Shown: positions 1 through 6,017, counted from the stretch's first letter. The stretch is DNA of 6,374 nucleotides from Clostridia bacterium (GCA_017424125.1 JAFPBM010000150.1:1-6374); one strand, 5' to 3'. The notes: generated by a model not told the origin, from the sequence alone. Translations and numbers: made by a program.

Positions 1-153
1 ATTCTTTTCTTCCGCACAAACGAAATTTCGCTCCACGCTAACCGCGATATTCCGTGGACGCTTGACGGTGAACAGGGTTTCTCAACGCGTGACGATTTCA
101 AAATAAAGAATATTCAATCTGCTATTTCGTTTTACGTTCCCGATAAAAATTAA
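1..153 (+). CDS. C-terminal end of a diacylglycerol kinase / YegS-type lipid kinase (5' truncated)
   Basis: The open frame enters from the left edge in frame 1 and stops at TAA 151-153, giving 50 residues. The stretch contains PWTLDGE (residues 18-24 of the fragment). This matches the 'W..DGE' signature near the C-terminus of the diacylglycerol kinase catalytic family (DgkB, YegS, sphingosine kinase-like), where the Asp and Glu belong to the active site. It is followed by a final beta-strand region ending in [10 protein letters not shown], which also fits the C-terminal sandwich domain of that family. These enzymes phosphorylate diacylglycerol or related lipids at the membrane. The catalytic N-terminal domain lies outside the window, so the exact substrate cannot be judged. 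The gene ends only 7 nt before the mreB ribosome binding site and no terminator separates them, so co-transcription with mreB is likely. The family call rests on one motif plus its position near the end. Confidence 0.68.
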   Translation: MLFFRTNEISLHANRDIPWTLDGEQGFSTRDDFKIKNIQSAISFYVPDKN

Positions 154-160
154 GTGATTT

Positions 161-170
161 AAAGGATGTG
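161..170 (+). promoter_or_regulatory. Ribosome binding site of mreB that favours a TTG start
   Basis: AAAGGATGTG differs at one base from AAAGGAGGTG, the full complement of the 16S rRNA 3' end. Its last base lies 6 nt before TTG 177-179, an ideal spacing. The alternative GTG at 168-170 lies inside this element, so it would have almost no spacer. The site therefore argues for TTG 177 as the mreB start. Confidence 0.6.
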
Positions 171-176
171 TTTTTT

Positions 177-1196
177 TTGTTTACAAGAGATATGGGTATC
201 GACCTTGGTACCGCTAATACACTTGTTTGTATAAAAGGAAAGGATATTATAATGCGCGAGCCATCGGTTGTGGCTTACGACGTTCGCAATGACGAAGTGC
301 GCGCCGTTGGACGTGAAGCCAAAGAAATGATCGGCAGAACGCCCGGCTCTATCGTTGCAGTTCGTCCACTTCAAGACGGCGTTATTGCCGATTTTGACGT
401 TACCGCCGCTATGCTTAAGCGTTTTATAAAACAGGCACTTCGCGGTTCGTTCTTTTCACGCGTTCGCGTTATAATATGTATCCCCGCAGGCGTAACAGAG
501 GTTGAAAGCCGTGCGGTTTACGATGCCGCAAAACAGGCGGGCGCTACCGAGGTTGATTTGATTGAAGAACCTATGGCGGCAGCTCTCGGTGCCGGACTTC
601 CTGTTGATGAAGCAACGGGTAATATGGTTGTTGATATCGGCGGCGGCACGAGTGAGGTTGCGGTTATATCACTTGGCGATATCGTAACGGCACAGTCGGT
701 GCGCGTTGCGGGTGATGACCTCGACGAAGCCATTATCAACTACGTACGAAAAAAATACAATCTGCTTATCGGCGAACGCACGGCAGAACAACTTAAAATC
801 GATATTGGCTCTGCCGTTCCTTACGAAGACGAAGGCAGTGTTGAAATCAAGGGAAGAAACCTTGTTGACGGATTACCGAAAAACGTTATAATAACCGCTG
901 CAGAGGTGCGTGAGGCAATTAGCGACACACTTGCGAGCATTATTGACGCTATACGCAGCACTCTTGAAAAAACACCGCCCGAACTTGCGGCAGATATTAT
1001 TGATTCGGGCATCACTCTTACGGGCGGCGGCGCACTTCTTCGCGGTCTTGCCGACCTTATCAGCGCCGAAACCGATATGCCCGTAACTATTGCAGAAAAT
1101 CCGCTTGACTGTGTTGTTTTAGGCACGGCAAAGCGTCTTGAATCTTCAGATTCTTTCAACAACTACGTATTCAAACGCGGAAGAAAATACCGTTAA
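177..1196 (+). CDS. mreB: Rod shape-determining protein MreB (bacterial actin homologue)
   Basis: MreB polymerises on ATP at the inner face of the membrane and organises the elongasome for lateral-wall peptidoglycan synthesis. The 339-residue product has the full actin-fold signature: phosphate-1 loop DLGTANT (residues 9-15), phosphate-2 loop DIGGGTSEV (from residue 153) and adenosine motif [10 protein letters not shown] (about 281-290). It also has family blocks [28 protein letters not shown] and [12 protein letters not shown]. Length matches Bacillus MreB-type proteins (about 335-345). I chose TTG 177 because its ribosome binding site is well placed and the product begins [12 protein letters not shown], like other MreBs. 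GTG 168 would add MFFL; those hydrophobic residues could help membrane binding, so the longer form is not excluded. The gene heads mreB-mreC-mreD-mrdA, with 14 nt to mreC. Paralogues (Mbl, MreBH) share these motifs, but adjacency to mreCD supports MreB. Confidence 0.97.
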   Translation: MFTRDMGIDLGTANTLVCIKGKDIIMREPSVVAYDVRNDEVRAVGREAKEMIGRTPGSIVAVRPLQDGVIADFDVTAAMLKRFIKQALRGSFFSRVRVIICIPAGVTEVESRAVYDAAKQAGATEVDLIEEPMAAALGAGLPVDEATGNMVVDIGGGTSEVAVISLGDIVTAQSVRVAGDDLDEAIINYVRKKYNLLIGERTAEQLKIDIGSAVPYEDEGSVEIKGRNLVDGLPKNVIITAAEVREAISDTLASIIDAIRSTLEKTPPELAADIIDSGITLTGGGALLRGLADLISAETDMPVTIAENPLDCVVLGTAKRLESSDSFNNYVFKRGRKYR

Positions 1197-1210
1197 CCAC
1201 AGGTGATGGA

Positions 1211-2065
1211 ATGAGATATTTCTTTAGAAGCCGCCGTTTTAAGATTGCGGCTACCATACTTGCTACACTCATAATCATTTCGATTATCGCACGTATTGTG
1301 GGCGGAATTATATCGCCCCAATCAAGTATTCTCGGCTCGTTTATCGTTCCGTTTCAATCGGCGGGCAGGGCTGTTGGGAATTATTTTTCCGACCTTGCCG
1401 AAAAAATTGACGGCAACGAAAAACTGACAGCGGAAAACAAGGAACTGCGCGATAAGGTAAACGAACTTACAAGTTCGCTTATTGATTATGATAAAGCAAA
1501 ACAGGAAAACGAATTTTTAAAACAATACCTTGAAATCAAGGACAACAATACCGATTACCAATTTGAAGAGGCGCTTCTCATAGCGCGTGACACCGACGAC
1601 CCGTTTGGCAGTTTCACGCTCAACAAAGGCAGTCTTCACGGTGTTTCACTTTATGACCCTGTTATTGAGGCGAGCGGACTTGTGGGATATATTTCACAGG
1701 TTGGCGCCTCATATTCCAAGGTTACAACCATTTTAAGCCCCGATATCAGCGTTGCCGCTTTTGACAGACGTACGGGTGACGCGGGTATCATAAAGGGCAC
1801 CGTTAAATCGGCAGAGGGTGGAAATACACGCATCGGCAATCTTTCACGTTCTTGCACCGTCGCTATCGGCGACTACATAGTCACTTCGGGCGGCGGCGTT
1901 TTCCCTGAAGGTATGCTTATCGGCACCGTTACCGAAATCGGAACCGATTACAACAGCGCAATTTATGCCGACCTTACACCCGCTGTAAACCTTGACGAAC
2001 TGCGCGATATGATGATTATCACCTATTTTTCGGGACAGCAAAACCTTGGCGGTGATAAAAAATGA
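1211..2065 (+). CDS. mreC: Rod shape-determining protein MreC
   Basis: MreC is a bitopic membrane protein that links cytoplasmic MreB filaments to extracellular PBP2 and activates wall synthesis. The 284-residue product has a short basic N-terminus (RSRRFK), one membrane helix at about 11-34 (rich in I, L and A), and a predicted coiled coil at about 66-112 (LTAENKELRDKVNEL followed by further heptads). The rest is the extracytoplasmic beta-barrel region, with the family-typical GLVGYISQVG, TTILSPDISVAA and DYIVTSGGGVFPEGMLIGTV blocks. Length is close to the Bacillus protein (about 290). Start ATG 1211 has AGGTGATGG just upstream. The stop TGA overlaps the start of mreD (ATGA), so the two are translationally coupled. 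No odd residues were seen. Confidence 0.96.
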   Translation: MRYFFRSRRFKIAATILATLIIISIIARIVGGIISPQSSILGSFIVPFQSAGRAVGNYFSDLAEKIDGNEKLTAENKELRDKVNELTSSLIDYDKAKQENEFLKQYLEIKDNNTDYQFEEALLIARDTDDPFGSFTLNKGSLHGVSLYDPVIEASGLVGYISQVGASYSKVTTILSPDISVAAFDRRTGDAGIIKGTVKSAEGGNTRIGNLSRSCTVAIGDYIVTSGGGVFPEGMLIGTVTEIGTDYNSAIYADLTPAVNLDELRDMMIITYFSGQQNLGGDKK

Positions 2066-2577
2066 AACAAATAAAACACACCTCTTTGTTTTATACCATA
2101 GTCGCGGTTGCTATTATCCTTTTTTATCTGCTTGACAGTACCGAAATTTTAACCCTTAAAATCGGCACCGCACACCCCATTCTTTTAATTCCGTTGCTCG
2201 TTTCGGTATCTATGACGGCGCGCGAATGGGTGGGACTTGTTTTCGGTTGCTTTACAGGGATTTTGCTTGACATTACCGCGGCGGACACGTACTGTTTTAA
2301 TCTTGTTGCGTTTGCTCTTATAGGTTGCGTTTGCGGACTTCTCTGTTCCTATTTTGTAAACGATAACATCTATTCTGCTCTGGTGTTATCGGTTTGTTCA
2401 AGCCTTGCGTATTTTACAGTAAAATGGCTTGTTTTCTTCGTATTTGACGGCAACGCCGATGCACTTCAGTTTTTTGTCAATCATTCACTTCTATCGGCGA
2501 TATACACGTCACTTTTCATTGTTCCTTTTTATTACGCTATTCATTTTATTTCCAAAAAAACTAATTATATTTCTTAA
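2062..2577 (+). CDS. mreD: Rod shape-determining membrane protein MreD
   Basis: MreD is a small polytopic membrane protein of the elongasome that partners MreC. The 171-residue product matches the usual length (about 160-175) and is strongly hydrophobic, with five or six likely membrane segments near residues 8-25, 37-53, 57-72, 80-99, 105-127 and 145-163. The pattern GCFTGILLDI at about 62-71 matches the conserved G...G..LD feature of the family. Sequence conservation in MreD is low, so position and topology carry much of the call. The start ATG overlaps the mreC stop (ATGA). Only a weak ribosome binding site (GGCGGTGAT) is present, which suggests translation depends on ribosomes finishing mreC. 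The stop TAA overlaps the strong AAGGTGGTG ribosome binding site of the next gene. Confidence 0.92.
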   Translation: MKQIKHTSLFYTIVAVAIILFYLLDSTEILTLKIGTAHPILLIPLLVSVSMTAREWVGLVFGCFTGILLDITAADTYCFNLVAFALIGCVCGLLCSYFVNDNIYSALVLSVCSSLAYFTVKWLVFFVFDGNADALQFFVNHSLLSAIYTSLFIVPFYYAIHFISKKTNYIS

Positions 2578-2591
2578 GGTGGTGAATCAAA

Positions 2592-4583
2592 ATGGCAGTT
2601 AACAAGAAAAAGCCTTTCAGCAAACACAACGTTGTTCTCAGTTTAATACTTGCTGCCGTTTTGGTGTTTTATTCCTTTAGGATGCTTGATTATCAGGTAA
2701 TCAACGCCGCAACCTACAGCAGTCAATCCAAAAACGCTTATTCAAGGACAAGCGTTATTAAGGCGTCACGCGGTGAGATTCTTGACCGCTACGGCAGACA
2801 ACTTGCCGCCAACCGCAACGGTTACGACATTGTTTTCAACCGAGCGTACATTGAACGTGACGAACTTAATGATTTGATTGTAAAAATGATGACTCTGCTT
2901 ACAGAGTATAATACCGTTTGGAACGACGATTTGCCCATTCTTAACAAATCGCCCTATTCCTTTACAGATGACGAAGCGGCAAAAAAGACCTTACGCCGCA
3001 TTTTGGGTGTTGCACATTATGCCACCGCCGAAGACTGTTTTACACAACTTATAAAGCGTTACTCGCTTGAAGGGTTAGACCCGAATCTTCAGCGCCATAT
3101 TATGGGCGTAAGATATACTATGGAGGTTGCAAACTTTTCGGTTGCCAACCCATACACCTTTGCTTCCGACATATCTGAAGAACTTATGCTTCGAATCAGC
3201 GAATCAGCATTTATGGTGGACGGAATTTCGGTAAACACCGTACCTGTTCGCGAATATGCAGAAGGCACTTTGGCATCCAACATAATCGGCACGGTTGGTG
3301 CTATGAATGCGGAAAACTGGGAAAAACTGCGTGATAAGGGATATTCCTACAGCGACAAAATCGGTATTACGGGAATTGAGGCGCAGTATGAAGAACAGTT
3401 GCACGGAACCGACGGCGAAATAACCTATACCCTTGACGGCAACGGAAACATTCTAAGCACAGAGGTTACCAAAGCACCAATCCCCGGCAAGACACTTATA
3501 CTCTCACTTGATAAGAAGTTGCAACAAAGCACACAAGATGCACTACAAAATTTAATCACGTCGCTCAACGAAAAGGGTGGTAGCGCAACGGGCGGTGCGG
3601 CAGTTGCAATTGACATAAAAACGGGCGAGGTTTTGATTGCCGCCAACTACCCAACCTTTGACGTTAACGATTATTTTAAAAAATATAACGAATTGTCGCA
3701 GGCAAAAAACAAACCGCTTACCAATCGCTCGCTTGCGGGTATTTACCCACCGGGCTCTTCCATAAAACCGATTATCAGTATTGCGGCGCTTGAAAATGCC
3801 AAACTGATGGCAGATGAGCGCGTTACCTGCACAAAGGTTTATAAATTCTATCAAGACGTTGGATTTACGCCCTCTTGTATGGGACACCACGGTTCTATCA
3901 ACGTAGTTACTGCGCTTTCACGTTCTTGCAACTACTTTTTCTATGAGATGGGACGAAGACTTGGCATTGATGCCGTTAACTCTTATCTCAAACAATTTGG
4001 CCTTGGTGAAAAGACGGGCGTTGAAGTTTATGAATCAAAGGGTATCCGCGACGATGCTAAATCGGGTTGGTTTGCGGGTAACACCCTACAGGTTGCAATC
4101 GGTCAGCACAACGCGTTCACACCTATTCAGATTTGCTCTGCCACCGCAACCATTGCCAATAGCGGTGTGCGCTATAAAACAACATTTGTCAACAGTATTC
4201 TCTCATACGATTTGAGCGAAACTTATTATAGAAATGAACCGCAGGTACTTAACCAAATTAAAATAAGCGACAACGTTCTCGACACCGTAAAGCGCGGTAT
4301 GCTTTCGGTTACAGAGGACGGTACGGGTAGTGCGGTTTTCGGCGATTATCCCATTCAGGTCGGTGGTAAAACCGGTACCGCACAGACCGACAACGGTGCC
4401 GACCACAACGTATTCGTGGCCTTTGCACCCTTTGAAAACCCCGAAATTGCCGTTGCCGTTGTTATTGAACACGGTGCGTCAAGTTTTACGAGTGGCTCGG
4501 TTATGCGCTCTGTTATGGACGCTTATTTCTTCAACCAGGAAGAAACCTATAAAGACGAAGCCGCAAACACGCCGCTTAAGTAA
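2592..4583 (+). CDS. mrdA: Penicillin-binding protein 2 (elongasome transpeptidase, class B PBP)
   Basis: PBP2 cross-links peptidoglycan stems during lateral-wall growth and is the target of beta-lactams. The 663-residue product has a basic N-terminus, one membrane anchor at about 13-31, and the class B dimerisation-domain motif RGEILDRYGRQLA starting at Arg60. The transpeptidase domain follows at about 330-650. All three catalytic motifs are intact: SxxK as S389-S-I-K392 within YPPGSSIKP, SxN as S445-C-N447, and KTG at 593-595 (GGKTGTAQT). The length lies between E. coli PBP2 (about 630) and Bacillus PbpA (about 716). ATG 2592 is preceded 7 nt upstream by AAGGTGGTG (2576-2584), which overlaps the mreD stop. 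Position directly after mreBCD identifies it as the elongation rather than the division (FtsI/SpoVD) transpeptidase; no PASTA repeats are present. Its usual glycosyltransferase partner RodA is not in the window. Confidence 0.95.
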   Translation: MAVNKKKPFSKHNVVLSLILAAVLVFYSFRMLDYQVINAATYSSQSKNAYSRTSVIKASRGEILDRYGRQLAANRNGYDIVFNRAYIERDELNDLIVKMMTLLTEYNTVWNDDLPILNKSPYSFTDDEAAKKTLRRILGVAHYATAEDCFTQLIKRYSLEGLDPNLQRHIMGVRYTMEVANFSVANPYTFASDISEELMLRISESAFMVDGISVNTVPVREYAEGTLASNIIGTVGAMNAENWEKLRDKGYSYSDKIGITGIEAQYEEQLHGTDGEITYTLDGNGNILSTEVTKAPIPGKTLILSLDKKLQQSTQDALQNLITSLNEKGGSATGGAAVAIDIKTGEVLIAANYPTFDVNDYFKKYNELSQAKNKPLTNRSLAGIYPPGSSIKPIISIAALENAKLMADERVTCTKVYKFYQDVGFTPSCMGHHGSINVVTALSRSCNYFFYEMGRRLGIDAVNSYLKQFGLGEKTGVEVYESKGIRDDAKSGWFAGNTLQVAIGQHNAFTPIQICSATATIANSGVRYKTTFVNSILSYDLSETYYRNEPQVLNQIKISDNVLDTVKRGMLSVTEDGTGSAVFGDYPIQVGGKTGTAQTDNGADHNVFVAFAPFENPEIAVAVVIEHGASSFTSGSVMRSVMDAYFFNQEETYKDEAANTPLK

Positions 4584-4590
4584 TTTAAAA

Positions 4591-4619
4591 TTGACTTTAG
4601 AGTGGTAATGTGCTAAAAT
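4591..4619 (+). promoter_or_regulatory. Sigma-A type promoter driving minD-mgsA
   Basis: The -35 box TTGACT (4591-4596) is separated by 17 nt from the -10 box TAAAAT (4614-4619), and a TG at 4611-4612 makes an extended -10 (TGCTAAAAT). Both hexamers are one base from consensus and the spacing is optimal. A transcript should start near 4626, giving a leader of about 20 nt that contains the ribosome binding site at 4631. It begins only 7 nt after the mrdA stop, in a 62-nt gap. It is the only convincing promoter I see in the window. Confidence 0.82.
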
Positions 4620-4630
4620 AGATTAGATGC

Positions 4631-4638
4631 GAGGTGAT
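4631..4638 (+). promoter_or_regulatory. Ribosome binding site that sets the minD start at ATG 4646
   Basis: GAGGTGAT lies 7 nt before ATG 4646, the ideal distance. A longer frame could begin at GTG 4634, but that codon lies inside this element and would have no ribosome binding site. The product from 4646 also begins MKRIIAFTSGKGG, which aligns the P-loop at the same residue numbers as in E. coli MinD. Confidence 0.75.
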
Positions 4639-4645
4639 ACGGCGG

Positions 4646-5383
4646 ATGAAAAGAATTATTGCCTTTACTTCGGGCAAAGGCGGTTCGGGCAAATCAACTT
4701 GTTGCGTTTCGGTCGCTTTGGCTTTGGGACAAGCAGGGCACAAAGTTTTGCTTTGCGATTTAGATGCGGGACTTAGGTGTCTTGATTTACTCACCGGTGT
4801 AGAGGAAAACCTTGTTTTTGACCTAAAGGACGTGCTTGAGGGCAAACCGCTTGCCGATGCCGCACTGCAAAGTCCGCTAAACCCAAACGTTTTCACCCTT
4901 GCCGCACCTAAATATAATTATGAGTTTGACGGTGAAGCGCTTTCTTCTATGCTTCTTACCGCACAGGAATATGATTATATTTTGCTTGATTTTCCTGCAG
5001 GAACGGATTTTCCGTTTTGCAAGGAGATTTCGGACATAGTTGACTTTATCGTTGTCGCAACCGCAGACAGAGTAGGCATGCGCGATGGTGACGCGATGAC
5101 GCAAAAACTTATGGAATTCGGCGCTAACTGCCGTCTTATTATAAACAAATTTGACCGCCGCCTTGTAAAACAAGGCACTTTTGGCGGTGTGGACGATATT
5201 ATCGATTGCTGCGGTTGCAGACTTTTGGGTATCGTTCCGTTCGACCCTTTAATGCTTTCACGCAAACAGGGTAAATTTTACAAACGCACACTTACAAAGC
5301 GCGCGTTTGAGCGAATCAGTAAAAGAATTTGCGGATACGAAGTTCGTCTTCCTCGAATTAAAAAGATTGAGAAAGGAAAATGA
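4646..5383 (+). CDS. minD: MinD-type septum-site ParA/MinD ATPase, without an evident membrane-targeting helix
   Basis: MinD is a dimerising ATPase that binds the membrane and recruits MinC to block misplaced division septa. The 245-residue product has the deviant Walker A KGGSGKST (signature Lys11, Lys16), D38 and D40 in LLCDLDAGLRCLD, and the switch II/Walker B block LLDFPAG (D115-G119). The early part (GLR.LDLLTGVEE..V.DL.DVLEG) is specifically MinD-like rather than ParA/Soj-like. Differences: Asn of the GLRNLD motif is Cys45; the protein is short (MinD is usually 265-270); and it ends RLPRIKKIEKGK rather than in the amphipathic membrane-targeting helix. It contains ten cysteines, including a C188-C-G-C191 cluster. 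It has its own promoter and sits 6 nt before mgsA. No minC or minE flanks it, although clostridial clusters often carry minC-minD-minE here. Another MinD/FlhG-like role remains possible. Confidence 0.85.
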   Translation: MKRIIAFTSGKGGSGKSTCCVSVALALGQAGHKVLLCDLDAGLRCLDLLTGVEENLVFDLKDVLEGKPLADAALQSPLNPNVFTLAAPKYNYEFDGEALSSMLLTAQEYDYILLDFPAGTDFPFCKEISDIVDFIVVATADRVGMRDGDAMTQKLMEFGANCRLIINKFDRRLVKQGTFGGVDDIIDCCGCRLLGIVPFDPLMLSRKQGKFYKRTLTKRAFERISKRICGYEVRLPRIKKIEKGK

Positions 5384-5389
5384 TTTTAT

Positions 5390-5791
5390 ATGAACATAGC
5401 ACTTATTGCGCACGACACCAAGAAAGAACTGATGGTTCAATTCTGTATCGCATACTGCGGTATTTTAAGCCATCATACAATAATGGCTACGGGCACAACG
5501 GGAAAAACAATTGAACAGGCAACAGGACTTAACATTAACAAGTTCATGAGTGGCCGCAGCGGCGCACAACAAATCGCATCGCGCATAAGCTATGACGAAA
5601 TCGACCTTTTACTTATATTCAGAGACCCCACAAACCGCAAAGCTGACGAACCCGACGAAAACGAACTTTTGCGCCTTTGCGACAGTCACAACATTCCTGT
5701 TGCAACCAACATAGCAACCGCCGAAGTTTTAATTCACGGACTTGAACGCGGCGACCTTGATTGGCGCGACGTTTTAAGAGATATCAGATAA
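5390..5791 (+). CDS. mgsA: Methylglyoxal synthase family protein with altered catalytic residues
   Basis: The family enzyme converts dihydroxyacetone phosphate to methylglyoxal and phosphate, a bypass of lower glycolysis under phosphate stress. The 133-residue product aligns end to end with Bacillus MgsA (about 137): IALIAHD with His8 (E. coli His19), the phosphate loop ATGTTGK (33-39), RDP with Asp79 (E. coli Asp91), EPD with Asp89 (E. coli Asp101), and the C-terminal block IPVATNIATAEVLI. Two active-site positions are changed. The usual SGPxGGDQQ reads SGRSGAQQ (54-61), losing one residue and replacing the catalytic base Asp71 with Ala59. The usual PHEPD reads ADEPD, putting Asp86 at His98. 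The fold should be kept but synthase activity is doubtful. The frame is continuous, with no sign of a frameshift. The ribosome binding site AAAGGA (5372-5377) lies 12 nt upstream, a rather long spacing. Co-transcription with minD is likely. Confidence 0.88.
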   Translation: MNIALIAHDTKKELMVQFCIAYCGILSHHTIMATGTTGKTIEQATGLNINKFMSGRSGAQQIASRISYDEIDLLLIFRDPTNRKADEPDENELLRLCDSHNIPVATNIATAEVLIHGLERGDLDWRDVLRDIR

Positions 5792-5968
5792 ACAATATAT
5801 TCTTCGCGCTGTGACGCGGAAAGAGTAGCACAAAGGGCAACATACAGAAAGCGGCGCCTTGGCTGAGAGCGCTGTGTAACGCTATTGTGTGAAGACACCC
5901 GCTGAGCGCCGTCTTTCGACCGTATTCCCTGCGTTAAAGGGACTAAAGTGGGACCTTTTGGTCTTATT

Positions 5969-5998
5969 AGGGTGGCACCACGGGTATACCCCGTCCCT
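5969..5998 (+). promoter_or_regulatory. T-box antiterminator helix
   Basis: AGGG 5969-5972 pairs with CCCT 5995-5998, and ACGGG 5980-5984 pairs with CCCGT 5990-5994. This leaves the 7-nt bulge UGGCACC (5973-5979), whose UGGC pairs with the acceptor end of uncharged tRNA; position 4 (C) fits discriminator G73. The helix shares bases 5987-5996 with the terminator, so the two cannot form together. Confidence 0.88.
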
Positions 5999-6017
5999 TT
6001 GCGGACGGGGTATTTTT
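5987..6017 (+). terminator. Rho-independent terminator of the T-box leader
   Basis: TACCCCGTCC (5987-5996) and GGACGGGGTA (6003-6012) form a perfect 10-bp stem with a 6-nt loop CTTTGC, followed by TTTTT (6013-6017) and further T-rich sequence up to about 6033. When tRNA is charged, this hairpin stops transcription before hisS. It would also end any readthrough transcript from minD-mgsA. Confidence 0.93.

Larger units (their letters stand above)
5806..6017 (+). promoter_or_regulatory. T-box riboswitch (tRNA-Asp-type specifier) upstream of hisS
   Basis: This leader senses uncharged tRNA and allows transcription of the synthetase gene when charging is low. Stem I: its base pairs GCGCT 5806-5810 with AGCGC 5905-5909, then a kink-turn-like GTGAC/TG internal loop, then GCGG 5816-5819 with CCGC 5899-5902. 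The AGTA of the specifier loop is at 5824-5827. Above it GCACAA 5828-5833 pairs with TTGTGT 5885-5890. The distal parts include an AGAGA-box-like AGAAAG (5846-5851) and a GNUG-type loop GGCTGAGA (5861-5868). The specifier context GAA-GAC-ACC places codon GAC (Asp) at 5894-5896. Two short hairpins follow: TCCCT 5926-5930 with AGGGA 5938-5942, whose loop GCGTTA resembles the F-box, and GACC 5952-5955 with GGTC 5960-5963. The 14-nt T-box AGGGTGGCACCACG is at 5969-5982. This element fills nearly all of the mgsA-hisS gap. Confidence 0.95.

Noticed and set aside
62..90. TTGACG resembling a -35 box upstream of mreB
   Set aside because: No -10-like hexamer lies 16-18 nt downstream, and it sits inside the conserved WTLDGE coding motif of the kinase gene.
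821..1162. Antisense open frame of 113 residues inside mreB
   Set aside because: It is a frame shadow of a highly conserved gene: low-complexity Ser/Ala/Pro-rich translation, no ribosome binding site and no family resemblance.
3552..3890. Antisense open frame of 112 residues inside the PBP2 transpeptidase region
   Set aside because: It lies opposite codons for the catalytic SxxK region. The translation has no recognisable domain and no plausible start signals.
4634..4645. Earlier GTG start for minD at 4634
   Set aside because: This GTG is part of the ribosome binding site GAGGTGAT. ATG 4646 has correct spacing and matches MinD N-termini.
5757..5801. Possible promoter for the T-box leader (TTGATT 5757-5762 with GATATC 5780-5785, or TATATT 5796-5801)
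   Set aside because: The first pair has a poor -10. The TATATT box has no good -35 and would start transcription inside the foot of stem I. A promoter probably lies near here, but the boxes cannot be fixed from sequence.
5894..5898. Reading the T-box as a plain His-specific T-box (CAC at 5896-5898)
   Set aside because: The register set by GAA before and ACC after the specifier gives GAC. The UGGC bulge fits G73 of tRNA-Asp, not C73 of tRNA-His.
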